A program made the position numbers and the translations under genes. From Niastella vici (GTDB taxonomy: Bacteria; Bacteroidota; Bacteroidia; Chitinophagales; Chitinophagaceae): a DNA stretch of 64,000 nt. The stretch spans positions 248,001-312,000 of the forward strand of contig NZ_LVYD01000043.1 in NCBI RefSeq assembly GCF_002077945.1, in the 5' to 3' direction. Position 1 is the first letter of the stretch. Each line of letters starts with the position of its first letter. The notes below the pieces were generated by a model that had not been told where the DNA came from, did no database searches, and saw only the letters and a program-made list of their open reading frames with translations. Below are positions 8,901 to 16,361 of this stretch, piece by piece.

Positions 8901-9509
8901 ACCGGCGACCCGTTGGGGATCCTGAATGGTACAACCACAAATGTATACAGTGATATCTTCAGTAAGACCACACGAGATGAGTTGATCTATAACGGTCCGG
9001 CTAACCCGCCGGTAATCGGAGCATTCAGGAATGATTTTTACTGGAATGATTTCTCTGTATCAGTGAATATTACGTATAAGGCCGGACATTACTTTAGAAG
9101 ACCTTCCATCAATTATGGCCAGTTGGTTAACTTTTGGGCCGGCAACAAGGATTTCGTGAACCGGTGGCAAAAGCCAGGCGATGAAGCCAATACCAATGTG
9201 CCGGCCATCCCCGGTCAACTTCCCACTAATCTGAATTCGAGGGACCTGTTTTATCAATATTCATCAATACTGGTTGAAAAAGCTGATCATATCCGTTTGC
9301 AGGATATTGTAATAGGCTATGACTTTGATAAAGCGAAATGGGGAAGGCTGCGGTGTCAGAACGTTCATGTTTATTGCAATATCAATAATATCGGCATTCT
9401 GTGGCGGGCTAATAAATACGGCATCGATCCTGATGCCATTCCCAATGGGGATGCTCAAGTGCTGCCACAACCCCGCAGTGTGACATTGGGTGCAAAAGTT
9501 GATTTTTAA
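5922..9509 (+). CDS. SusC/RagA-type TonB-dependent transporter with STN domain (locus 1)
   Basis: This 1195-residue outer membrane transporter imports a large nutrient using TonB energy. A signal peptide is seen at MKLTAILLTITLLQVQAAG, whose Met is residue 34 (6021); the upstream 33 codons are in frame, and a similar extension occurs in SusC 2. Residues about 57-130 form an STN (secretin/TonB short N-terminal) domain, which marks receptors that signal to FecR. A CarboxypepD_reg-like domain follows at about 146-220 (GKVLNHKGEPLGGANIKVKG). The plug follows from about 235, after the linker GYQQIPKERATGSF, with the AAAASIYGVRSANGVIVITTKKG motif region. The barrel runs to the C-terminus (SVTLGAKVDF), ending in Phe as usual. 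SusD starts within 60 bases downstream. Confidence 0.93.
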   Translation: MHFRNYLRAVICYAAGKTINTLKSIVSIRALRIMKLTAILLTITLLQVQAAGLSQTVTYSGNNIQLEKLFTVINDQTGYTFLYTADVLKGTKKVSVHVKDATLDEVLNLALKDQQLGYHIANKTIIISRNKEAEESKPAGIATPPGEIKGKVLNHKGEPLGGANIKVKGTTIGGITNANGEFELRGVGENAILEISYLGFESQTINLEGRTTISVQLKLVESELASVSVSVYTGYQQIPKERATGSFVTIDNKLLNRSASSDVLGRLEGVTSGLAFYRSSKTEQATLNIRGRSTIFAEVQPLIVLDNFPFDGDINNINPNTIESITILRDAAAASIYGVRSANGVIVITTKKGNTNTPPQVHFNTNVMVGARPNLNYFPLMSSTDFIEAEKIFFSKGWYTTAENSANKFPLTPVVELLIKKRDGLMPAAEADQQIENLKQHNLYDEFDKYFLRDRVLLQNSLSISGGGNNSRYFMSLSYDKDKNSFVRNGFDRYSINTSYSFTPFKNVDINTALLYTNMKVANNNPGINDLVSLTGRKYYPYAQLMDENGWAVPVNYGYRATYKSLKESQGFLDWQYRPVDELNFADNTTQQNYNKVNIEVRKTFSSSFNIELKYQYEKQLRKDNNLRSQETYFTRDLINRYYNPTGTIKYPVPLGGILDQTVAELEGHTGRAQLNFNHKWQQHRVNVIGGFEVKQLQQRSNLSRLYGYNDDIVTSQVMDYVTKFPTNPASTLTAVPYPRTATSTLDRYLSYYANASYTYNDRYVFSASGRFDNTNYFGVKSNQRIVPLWSMGVKWNVSREEFFKTDLFDQLALRATYGYNGNINKGQTAYTTVRYATVAYTGALGATVVSPPNPELRWERLNMFNAGVVFALKKNVLSGTIEYFSKKGKDIIGDAVMDPTTGLTSFRGNMANIKGQGIDVQLTGKIVSNTFSWNATVLFSRATDKVTNYTKAFSASALVQQGSGDVSGLMTPVNGYPVLSIYSLAWGGLDPTTGDPLGILNGTTTNVYSDIFSKTTRDELIYNGPANPPVIGAFRNDFYWNDFSVSVNITYKAGHYFRRPSINYGQLVNFWAGNKDFVNRWQKPGDEANTNVPAIPGQLPTNLNSRDLFYQYSSILVEKADHIRLQDIVIGYDFDKAKWGRLRCQNVHVYCNINNIGILWRANKYGIDPDAIPNGDAQVLPQPRSVTLGAKVDF

Positions 9510-9566
9510 ATAATGAAAATTGTTTGCTGTAACCTGTTCCCTATACAATCAATAAAAAATACGCGC

Positions 9567-10937
9567 ATGCTTAATTATAAAATTATTTGGTTTGTTTTAG
9601 CAAGCATGGTTATGCTTTCCTGTAAAAAGGACTGGATCGAGGTGAAATCGGACAAATCGCTGGATGTGCCAACCTCTATTGAAGATTTCCAGGCTATGTT
9701 AGACAATGCGGTTATTATGAATGACAATCGCCCCTCATTGGGAGAGATCAGTGCTGATAACTATTATTTGACCGATGCATTATGGGATAGCTGGGTATCG
9801 ATAAACAGGAATGCACATATTTGGGCCGGCGATATATACAGCGAAATAACTACCGATCAATTCAATTGGAATACGTCGTACCGCCAGGTTTTTTATGCAA
9901 ATATTGCCCTGGAGGGAATTGATAAAGTTGAGCAGCAGGGATATAACGCGGCTGCCTGGAATAATGTAAAAGGCAGCGCGCTCTTTTTCAGAGGAGAAGC
10001 ATTTTTTAATTTGTCGCAATTATTTTCAAAACCGTATAGTTTAACAGGTACTGATGGCGCCGGTATTCCCCTTCGTCTGAATGCAAACCCTAATGACGCG
10101 TCTGTGCGGTCGGGCCTGCAGCAAACCTATGACCAGATCCTGAGCGATTTGCAGGGTAGTGTGGATTATTTGCCGGTGATCCCATTGTACAAGACACGGC
10201 CATCAAAACCGGCTGCTTATGCGCTGTTGTCAAGATTTTATCTGGTAAAACAGGATTATGTAAACGGGTTGAAATATGCCGATCTCTGTTTGAAATTGTA
10301 TGATTCGTTATTGGATTATAATACGCTTAATGCCAATGCCACTTTTCCCATTCCGGCATTAAACAGGGAAGTTATTTTTATGACAACAATGGAGAATGCG
10401 GCTTTCTTGCCTGGTACACATATTGTTGATTCAAACCTTTACAATGGTTATGATCTCAATGATCTGAGAAAGAAGATCCTGTATAGGGCTAACACGGCCG
10501 GCCAGTTATATTTCAATGGCACTTACACTGGCGGTGCCTTAATTCAGAACAGTAGAACTTTTGGTGGTATTGCTACAGATGAAGTATATCTCACAAGAGC
10601 GGAATGTTATGCCCGCACGGGAAATATCACCGCTGCCATGGACGATCTGAATGCAGTAATGAGTAAACGAATGAAGACCGGGTTCTTTGTTCCTTTCACC
10701 GCCGCCAACTCAGGTGATGCGTTGAAACTGGTATTGCAGGAAAGAAGAAAGGAAACGCCGTTCCGCGGTTTAAGGTGGCTCGATTTGAGGAGGCTGAACA
10801 GTGAAGGGGCTAATATAACGTTGACCCGAACGGTAAAAGGTCAGCTGTATACTTTACCGCCCAATGATCCAAAATACGTATTGCCTATTCCACCAGATGT
10901 TATTTCCCTTACAGGTATGAACCAAAACGAAAGATAG
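9567..10937 (+). CDS. SusD/RagB-family surface lipoprotein (locus 1)
   Basis: The 456-residue protein is the surface lid and substrate-binding partner of the SusC at 5922. I place the start at 9567 and not at the in-frame ATG at 9513, because MLNYKIIWFVLASMVMLSC is a complete lipoprotein signal with lipobox LSC and acceptor Cys at residue 19. SusD features include the helical TPR-like part (SALFFRGEAFFNLSQLFSKP, PAAYALLSRFYLVKQDY) and the C-terminal motif FRGLRWLDLRRLN followed by YVLPIPPDVI. It is shorter than many SusD proteins, as is common for SusD partners of STN-type SusC. A hairpin terminator follows at 10978-11001. Confidence 0.9.
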   Translation: MLNYKIIWFVLASMVMLSCKKDWIEVKSDKSLDVPTSIEDFQAMLDNAVIMNDNRPSLGEISADNYYLTDALWDSWVSINRNAHIWAGDIYSEITTDQFNWNTSYRQVFYANIALEGIDKVEQQGYNAAAWNNVKGSALFFRGEAFFNLSQLFSKPYSLTGTDGAGIPLRLNANPNDASVRSGLQQTYDQILSDLQGSVDYLPVIPLYKTRPSKPAAYALLSRFYLVKQDYVNGLKYADLCLKLYDSLLDYNTLNANATFPIPALNREVIFMTTMENAAFLPGTHIVDSNLYNGYDLNDLRKKILYRANTAGQLYFNGTYTGGALIQNSRTFGGIATDEVYLTRAECYARTGNITAAMDDLNAVMSKRMKTGFFVPFTAANSGDALKLVLQERRKETPFRGLRWLDLRRLNSEGANITLTRTVKGQLYTLPPNDPKYVLPIPPDVISLTGMNQNER

Positions 10938-10977
10938 TTTTTCGCTATCGTGCATTGATACATTGATACAGAGCAAC

Positions 10978-11001
10978 GCACGGACCGTTCACGGTCCGTG
11001 C
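10978..11001 (+). terminator. Strong hairpin after SusD 1
   Basis: gcacggaccg (10978-10987) pairs perfectly with cggtccgtgc (10992-11001) across the loop ttca. The following ccctatttta is only weakly T-rich. It may end or reduce transcription between SusD and the thioredoxin gene. Confidence 0.6.
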
Positions 11002-11050
11002 CCTATTTTATGCCAGCTTTTTGCTTGACGGTAAACGTAAATTCATTAAT

Positions 11051-12325
11051 ATGAAAAAAATACTTTCGATAATAGGATTTGTATTATTTGTAAACGAGGG
11101 ATGGTCACAATCAGCTCAGGCCCTTAACAGTGAAGTATCTCTTATAAACCAATTATGCCCTGAGTTCTCATTTGATACCCTGCTGAATTATAACAAAGAA
11201 AAATTGGCTTTATCAGACTTAAAGGGAAAGGTTGTTATAATTGATTTTTGGGGAACGTTTTGCATTCCATGCATTAACGCTATTCCGAAAATGGAACAAT
11301 TGCAAAAGAAATTCGGGGATAGCCTGCAGGTGCTGATGGTGGCAACAGATGGGTTTCAAAAGGCAAAACAGTTTTATGAAACAAGGCAAAAGGCCAATAA
11401 ACCGATGTACCTGCCTTGCGCCATAAACCGGAAATTTGTTAAGTATTTCCAGTTAAATGGAGTTCCAACCTATGTTTGGATAGATGAGAAAGGCTTTATA
11501 AAAGCCATTACAGACCAGTCACAAATAACAGAACAAAATATTGGTGATTTTATCAGGGGTAAGCCTGTGCAGTTACGGCAAATGGTGAAAGAAGTCCGTA
11601 GGGATTATAAAAAAAGCCTTGTTGCCACAGCAAGCGAAATGGATAGCAGTAGCGTGCTGTATAATTCATCATTGACGAAATATTTAAGTGGTTTTACAAG
11701 CACCTATACGCCACTTACCAGGGGGCGAACAAAAGTTTCAGTGACCAATTTGTCGATCCCGCTGCTGTACCGCATAGCTTTTGGGGATACGGCCAATTCT
11801 ATAGAGTATAACAGAACAGTAATTGAATCGGCTCATCCGGAAAAGCTCAGCTGCCCTAAAAGCGAAAGTTTTGAAGCATGGAGGATTGATAATACGTTTT
11901 GTTATGAACTGATGGTGCCAAAAGAAAAGCAAAAAGATATCCTGAAAATAATGCAGGGCGAGTTAAAAAAAATGTTTGGGTATAATGCATTTCAGGAATT
12001 GCGTACTCAAAAATGTTTGGTACTGACTGCAGACAAGGACTTTCATTTTTGGGCAAGCAAAACTGTAATCCCTAAGGTTATATTCAGTACAGGTGGCATT
12101 ACCGTGACCAACTATCCTTTTGCTCAGTTTGCGGGAATGATCCAGCATTACATACCTGATAAAATTATCTTTGATGAAACCGGCATAACCGGCAATATTG
12201 ATATTGCTTTACAGGCAGAGATGAATGATGTTGATTCGGTAATGGAAGCGCTGAAAAAATTTGGCTTACATCTTCATTGGGAAGACCGGCAGGTACAAAT
12301 GCTGGTCATCAAAGATCCTGAATAA
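11051..12325 (+). CDS. Secreted thioredoxin-like protein fused to a DUF3738-like C-terminal domain
   Basis: The 424-residue protein begins at 11051 (MKKILSIIGFVLFVNEGWSQ, a signal peptide); the in-frame upstream start at 11021 would put a charged stretch ahead of it. The TlpA/redoxin domain covers about residues 35-175, with the active site GTFCIPC (C71, C74) and the cis-Pro region NGVPTYVWID. The C-terminal part (about 300-424), with GGITVTNYPFAQFAGMI, DETGITGNIDIAL and LHLHWEDRQVQMLVI, resembles the DUF3738/TIGR03435 family, which I identify by motif only. Thioredoxin-like partners are common beside FecR-linked SusC/SusD loci. The 3' end overlaps the convergent gene at 12309 by 17 bases. 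Confidence 0.8.
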   Translation: MKKILSIIGFVLFVNEGWSQSAQALNSEVSLINQLCPEFSFDTLLNYNKEKLALSDLKGKVVIIDFWGTFCIPCINAIPKMEQLQKKFGDSLQVLMVATDGFQKAKQFYETRQKANKPMYLPCAINRKFVKYFQLNGVPTYVWIDEKGFIKAITDQSQITEQNIGDFIRGKPVQLRQMVKEVRRDYKKSLVATASEMDSSSVLYNSSLTKYLSGFTSTYTPLTRGRTKVSVTNLSIPLLYRIAFGDTANSIEYNRTVIESAHPEKLSCPKSESFEAWRIDNTFCYELMVPKEKQKDILKIMQGELKKMFGYNAFQELRTQKCLVLTADKDFHFWASKTVIPKVIFSTGGITVTNYPFAQFAGMIQHYIPDKIIFDETGITGNIDIALQAEMNDVDSVMEALKKFGLHLHWEDRQVQMLVIKDPE

Positions 12326-13355
12326 AGCCCAGGTCATACAGAATGACAGTGTTGCTATAAATTGCATACAGGGTTTTATTAATTACATGGAACTGATGCG
12401 GTTTTTTCCCCTGATACGGTGGAATATAGAAGCTGCCTTTATACGAGCCGTTAATTAAGTTATATACATCAATCACGGCATTTTCTGTGAAATCCAATGA
12501 ATATTCATTGTCGGCTTGTAACATTGATTCCAAAAATAGCTTGCCGGCAGCTACAGCGCCCAGGTTATTCACGAATTGGGGGGGCTGCTTCATGGTATAC
12601 GATGATCCTACATGGGCTACCTTTATTTCTCTTTTAGTAAGCGTATCGATTGTGCGGGCCGTAAGTTTTAAATTGAGGTTAGTATCCATGCAAATAAACC
12701 CGTTTTGATAAAAATAGGTATAACATGCCAGATGGGTGGTTGAATCATAATACAGCATGCCATCGGTGGCGAAAGCATTCTGTTTATTCCTTTCTGTAAA
12801 GTGATCTTCAATGGCTGGATACTTGCTTTTTAAATCGATTTTCACAAAGATCGCATCATTCGTTTTCGGTTCAATTGTTTTTAAAATAAATTGATCTTTT
12901 GCGAAATTTGTTTCTTTTCCAAAGAATTTTTCAAGACCATACCTGTCAACATTGCCCGAGTCTAAATTATAGTCGAGGATGCCAGGCAGGTTACGGCATG
13001 CAATATAAAGATGCCGGCCGCGAACGAACATTCGAATGCTTGAATTTGCTTTTACATAAGGGGGGATGGGTATAGTGAGCGTTTTAAGGGAGTCGAGGTC
13101 AGCGTTTGTGCGGTGAACTGCGTAGGGTGTATTATCCTGAAAATAGATGGCGTCGGGTTGTAAGCCAATTATTCTACTGACAGATACAGGCAGGGTAACC
13201 AGTTTCCGAATTTTTAAGGTGCCGGTGAGCATTCGTCTTTTAAAACCATTCTTTTTTTCATTCGTGTTTTTTGCAAGGAATGCCAGCAAGGTTATAATAC
13301 CAAATGCTGCCAGAAATAATGTAATTAAGGTCAGGACTGGCTTCTTATTGTTCAT
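12309..13355 (-). CDS. Membrane-anchored, propeller-like protein of the MauE/peptide cassette
   Basis: This 348-residue protein has one N-terminal membrane span (about residues 8-28, LTLITLFLAAFGIITLLAFLA); the rest should face the periplasm. That part is made of short beta-rich blocks (DAIYFQDNTPYAVHRTNADL, SIRMFVRGRHLYIACRNLPGILDYNLDSGNV, GKLFLESML, INKTLYAIYSNTVILYDLG), which suggests a six-bladed beta-propeller of the BF3164-like kind. I do not recognise a named family. It is the last gene of a minus-strand cassette, separated from the peptide gene by a terminator at 13373-13408, so it may be made at lower level than the peptide. Confidence 0.75.
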   Translation of the reverse strand: MNNKKPVLTLITLFLAAFGIITLLAFLAKNTNEKKNGFKRRMLTGTLKIRKLVTLPVSVSRIIGLQPDAIYFQDNTPYAVHRTNADLDSLKTLTIPIPPYVKANSSIRMFVRGRHLYIACRNLPGILDYNLDSGNVDRYGLEKFFGKETNFAKDQFILKTIEPKTNDAIFVKIDLKSKYPAIEDHFTERNKQNAFATDGMLYYDSTTHLACYTYFYQNGFICMDTNLNLKLTARTIDTLTKREIKVAHVGSSYTMKQPPQFVNNLGAVAAGKLFLESMLQADNEYSLDFTENAVIDVYNLINGSYKGSFYIPPYQGKKPHQFHVINKTLYAIYSNTVILYDLGFIQDL

Positions 13356-13372
13356 AATAAAAGGTAATGAAT

Positions 13373-13408
13373 AAAAAATCTAACCACCGGCTGATTGCCG
13401 GTGGTTAG
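13373..13408 (-). terminator. Intrinsic terminator/attenuator between the peptide and propeller genes
   Basis: A perfect 12-bp stem is formed by 13380-13391 and 13397-13408 (ctaaccaccggc / gccggtggttag) with loop tgatt. On the minus strand it is followed by a T-run (13378-13373). It sits just past the stop of the 66-residue peptide gene. Confidence 0.85.
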
Positions 13409-13416
13409 AAAGCATT

Positions 13417-13617
13417 TTATTTAGTAACAGGAGTGAAAAATACAGGATTACCGGCATCATCTGTACAACAATAAGTATCGCCACCTGTGCATACCAGGCC
13501 TTTGGGATCTACCTTGCTGCATAGATCAAAGGTTTTTTGCACCTTGTTGGCCATTGTTGTTCCTGTAATTGCCAAAACGAGCGTTAAAGCGGCTAATGAG
13601 ATTCTTACTTTTTTCAT
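13417..13617 (-). CDS. Small secreted four-cysteine peptide (DUF6520-like)
   Basis: The 66-residue product has a clean signal peptide (MKKVRISLAALTLVLAITGTTMA). The mature part is about 43 residues with four cysteines at 33, 43, 50 and 51 (DLCSKVD, GLVCTGGDTYCCTDD), enough for two disulfides. It resembles the short secreted proteins grouped as DUF6520 in this phylum; I judge this from the pattern and have not searched. It lies 80 bases downstream of a MauE-like membrane protein that carries a CxC motif, and a strong terminator follows, an arrangement typical for an abundant small product. The function is unknown; a redox-matured signalling or antagonistic peptide is only an inference. Confidence 0.8.
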   Translation of the reverse strand: MKKVRISLAALTLVLAITGTTMANKVQKTFDLCSKVDPKGLVCTGGDTYCCTDDAGNPVFFTPVTK

Positions 13618-13697
13618 AATTCAGTCTGTTTTTTGTAAAACAGTAAATTTTAGTTTTGTTTATACCTACTCTTTTTTAGGTTTTCGGTATCCCCTAA

Positions 13698-14189
13698 TTA
13701 CGCGTAAATATTTTTATGCTGCATAAGGACGCCTGCAGCTGAAATGGCTACGAAGAAAACATTGAATACAACATGTTGATGCCACGATAAATTTTCCAGC
13801 ACCCCGCCACAGGAACAGGGAATATAATAGCTGAAATTCAACATGGTTATCAAATAAACCGTGAATAAGCTCATCAGGAAAAAAGATGCATACAGCGCGA
13901 TGAGCCGCGTCTTTTTTATAACCAATAAAAAAGAGATCAGAATTTCTATTGCAGGAATGGCCCAGGCAATGAGATTAGCGTAGGCCGTGACATAGGGCGA
14001 TTTGCTTAATTGAACGGTGAACCGGTCATAGTCAGATACTTTGCTCAATGCCGCATATATAAACAGCAAGATCAGCAGGGAACAAATAATTTCAATGACA
14101 GTGTTTTTTCTTAACCAGGAGATTGCGATCGGTTTTTGGAAAAAAGCTCCCTGGGTCAAGTAGCTGCTACCTAACGTTTCTTTTTTCAT
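13698..14189 (-). CDS. MauE/DoxX-like redox-associated membrane protein
   Basis: The 163-residue protein has four predicted membrane spans (about 31-50, 72-92, 96-116 and 138-157). Between spans three and four it carries YYIPCSCGGVLENLSWHQH, with C125 and C127. This CxC-GG motif followed by W and H is typical of the MauE-like proteins of this phylum. MauE of methylamine dehydrogenase gene clusters is thought to support disulfide formation or cofactor maturation. Here the likely client is the four-cysteine peptide encoded immediately downstream. The 230-base upstream region holds the 21-bp-spaced direct repeats at 14380-14412. Confidence 0.85.
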   Translation of the reverse strand: MKKETLGSSYLTQGAFFQKPIAISWLRKNTVIEIICSLLILLFIYAALSKVSDYDRFTVQLSKSPYVTAYANLIAWAIPAIEILISFLLVIKKTRLIALYASFFLMSLFTVYLITMLNFSYYIPCSCGGVLENLSWHQHVVFNVFFVAISAAGVLMQHKNIYA

Positions 14190-14379
14190 ACAAAAGGTTT
14201 ACATGCCAGGCCCCAATAAGGCCAGGCGGTATTTATCAAAAACTAATAAATGGTTTTTATGTATTGCACTTTCCCGGAAAGAAGGCTTTTACAGGTGCCA
14301 GTGGTTTATAACAATGCAAAAATGTAAGAAAATGTACCTGGTTTTATAACGATCATGTGCAAGTTACGTATCTGAAATT

Positions 14380-14412
14380 GGCGAATCCGGTAAAATTCAT
14401 GGCGAATCCGGT
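14380..14412. promoter_or_regulatory. Direct repeat pair, candidate AraC-type operator
   Basis: ggcgaatccggt occurs at 14380-14391 and again, identical, at 14401-14412. The starts are 21 bp apart, two helical turns, the usual spacing of AraC-family half-sites. The pair lies immediately past the stop of the AraC-type gene and about 190 bases upstream of the MauE start. Confidence 0.5.
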
Positions 14413-14418
14413 TTTTCT

Positions 14419-14784
14419 TCATTCCAGCATAAAGGTATGTGTGCTGTCGGGTGTATGCATTTTTCGCCATTGTAATGGCGCCATACCGGTTGTTTTTTTA
14501 AACTGCTTTACGAGGTTACTTACATCACACCCCACTTTTATAGCAATGGCCTTTACCGGCTCATCGGTTGTTTCAAGCATTTCTTTTGCCTTTTCTATAC
14601 GAACGCCAATAAGGTACTCATAAATTGTTTTATTATTTACATACTTAAAGCCTTTACGCAGTTTGCTTTCATTGGTTCGTACCCGCCGGGCCAAATTCGA
14701 ATGGGTGTTTGTATTCCTGTACTCGTTCTCTAAAATAGTTTTTACCTGGGCAATTTTATGCAGGTCATCGTTTGATAGTTTCAT
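14419..14784 (-). CDS. AraC-family transcriptional regulator, DNA-binding domain only
   Basis: The 121-residue protein is little more than the AraC double helix-turn-helix. The first HTH is near residues 25-50 (NTHSNLARRVRTNESKLRKG). The second lies near 70-115 (IGVRIEKAKEMLETTDEPVK, AIKVGCDVSNLVKQFKKTTG). No sensory domain is present, so it may respond to its own level or to a partner. It is co-directional with the MauE, peptide and propeller genes and likely regulates them; the direct repeats at 14380-14412 are a candidate site. Its C-terminal tail HTPDSTHTFMLE is unusual but short. Confidence 0.9.
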   Translation of the reverse strand: MKLSNDDLHKIAQVKTILENEYRNTNTHSNLARRVRTNESKLRKGFKYVNNKTIYEYLIGVRIEKAKEMLETTDEPVKAIAIKVGCDVSNLVKQFKKTTGMAPLQWRKMHTPDSTHTFMLE

Positions 14785-15253
14785 AGCAGGTTATTTAAGG
14801 TAAAGTTTAATTAGATACAATTATACTGAACAGGTACATTATCGCTGGCACATTACCCTGGTGAATTTTAATAGGAAGGATTTTTTGCGGGAGGGGAATG
14901 GCAAAATTAGTTTGTTTGGCAGTATAAATTATATTAAAAAATTGCGTATGTAATTTACTGGTAGTATTCAGCTGCATGAATAACAGTAATAACAGAAAAG
15001 TGATAAAACGATTTGCCAGCTATAGTAACGGTAATCTGCAAGTTCATTTATTTTGAAAGCTGCGGCAGCATCGGCGGTATTTTTTGCCAGCCAGCCCACC
15101 AGGGCTGCATCCAATACCGGCAAAAAGGCCTACTTATCCTGAGCAATAAAAGCTTCCTATAATCGGGTAATTGGGGTATATCCATTACCATTGATATGGC
15201 ATTCGTTATCTTTGTACCGACCGTCAATAACCTCCCCAAACAATAACCCATAT
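14785..15253. other. Intergenic region between divergent AraC and lipoprotein genes
   Basis: No gene is supported. The left half is AT-rich and probably holds the AraC promoter. At about 15071-15120 there is a cruciform-like structure: cggtatt and aataccg surround an inner perfect stem cagccc/gggctg. A promoter-like element lies at 15191-15214. Confidence 0.5.
15191..15214 (+). promoter_or_regulatory. Bacteroidota promoter for the 15254 lipoprotein gene
   Basis: TATCTTTG (15207-15214) is an exact TAnnTTTG -7 element; TTG at 15191-15193 may be the -33 element, although the spacing is a little short. It would give a leader of about 33 bases. Confidence 0.45.
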
Positions 15254-16255
15254 ATGAACACCCCATTAATCAATAAGTCATTATCACTGACCCGTTTCTT
15301 CGTTTTTTTGCTGTTGTTGGCAAATATTGGATGCCAGAAAGAATTGTCTAAAGATACCCTGGGCTCAGGCGGCACGGGCGGTGGGGGTGGTACTTCCAGC
15401 GGTTCGGCCCAGTTTTCCCTGGTGCCATCGGGCTCCAACTGTTCCGATGCGGTTGTTTCGGGCAACTTTGAGGCAGGCACTGCCCTTGGATCCGACGCTA
15501 TACTCACTGTTACAGTAAATGTTACCAAAACGGGTGACTGGACGTATACAACTTCCCTGGTGAATGGTTTTGTGTTTGCCGGGGCAGGGAATTTCACCGC
15601 AACAGGTAACCAGGTCATTACCCTGCAGGCTGGTGGTACCCCGGTGACTGCCGGCAATTCAAATTTCAAACTCAATTTTGGAAGTGCTGCCTGTTTATTC
15701 TCCGTAACTGTAGCTGCCGCCGGTAGTGGCGGTACCACCAGTGAATATTATTATAAAGCAACCATCGACGGCGTAAATTACTCGCAGGGTGTTACTTCAA
15801 CTAATGATTATGAGCCTGGCCGGGGTTTGGGTGGTGTTGATGATGTTGCCTTTGGCGCCGGTATCAACTATACAAACCCACCATTGCCTGCCGGTAAAAC
15901 CGAGTTTGGGATTGACAGGGCTTTTATGCATCATTATACAACCGCTACACAGGCCCAGTTCAAAGCCTTTTTTGCAGCCGGCGATTATGCTTATTCTGCC
16001 TTAAGCAATGATCAGGTTGACAATGGGATAAGGATCTACTGGACCGATACCAAAGGGGAAGTTTGGGATTCCAGAGATAAGACAGACCAAACCAGCGCCA
16101 CCTTCAAGATCATCAGCGCACAGGACTTTACTGATATCGGGGGCGATTATAATGTAAAAGTAAAAGTGCAATTTAACTGTAAGCTATACAACAGCGCCGG
16201 CGCCTCAAAGACCCTCACGAATGGGGAAGCGGTAGTGGTTTTCGGAATGCTGTAA
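15254..16255 (+). CDS. Hypothetical lipoprotein with Gly/Ser linker
   Basis: The start at 15254 gives 333 residues with a lipoprotein signal (TRFFVFLLLLANIGC, acceptor C27); the in-frame start at 15191 would add 21 residues of non-signal sequence. A Gly/Ser-rich spacer (SGGTGGGGGTSSGS) follows and suggests surface exposure. Next comes an Ig-like beta domain of about 100 residues (LTVTVNVTKTGDWTYTTSLV, VITLQAGGTPVTAG), then a domain of about 170 residues (TSEYYYKATIDGVNYSQGV ... AVVVFGML) found in various Bacteroidota lipoproteins of unknown role. It stands alone, convergent with the polysaccharide lyase gene. I do not assign a function. Confidence 0.8.
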   Translation: MNTPLINKSLSLTRFFVFLLLLANIGCQKELSKDTLGSGGTGGGGGTSSGSAQFSLVPSGSNCSDAVVSGNFEAGTALGSDAILTVTVNVTKTGDWTYTTSLVNGFVFAGAGNFTATGNQVITLQAGGTPVTAGNSNFKLNFGSAACLFSVTVAAAGSGGTTSEYYYKATIDGVNYSQGVTSTNDYEPGRGLGGVDDVAFGAGINYTNPPLPAGKTEFGIDRAFMHHYTTATQAQFKAFFAAGDYAYSALSNDQVDNGIRIYWTDTKGEVWDSRDKTDQTSATFKIISAQDFTDIGGDYNVKVKVQFNCKLYNSAGASKTLTNGEAVVVFGML

Positions 16256-16279
16256 ATGCGCCCTGAGCGAAGTCTTATA

Positions 16280-16310
16280 AAACGACGCCCGGGATTCCGG
16301 AACGTCGTTT
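16280..16310. terminator. Hairpin between convergent genes
   Basis: aaacgacg (16280-16287) pairs with cgtcgttt (16303-16310), with an inner ccgg/ccgg pairing. The minus-strand side reads into gttttataag. It may act for both convergent genes, but T-runs are short. Confidence 0.4.
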
Positions 16311-16361
16311 GGAAAAGAATGCCTTATTTTCAGGCGCCATTAATTACTACAACGGTGCCGG

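Noticed and set aside
15157-15738. 193-residue minus-strand ORF, Pro/Val-rich
   Set aside because: It is the reverse reading of the Gly/Ser linker and beta domain of the plus-strand lipoprotein.
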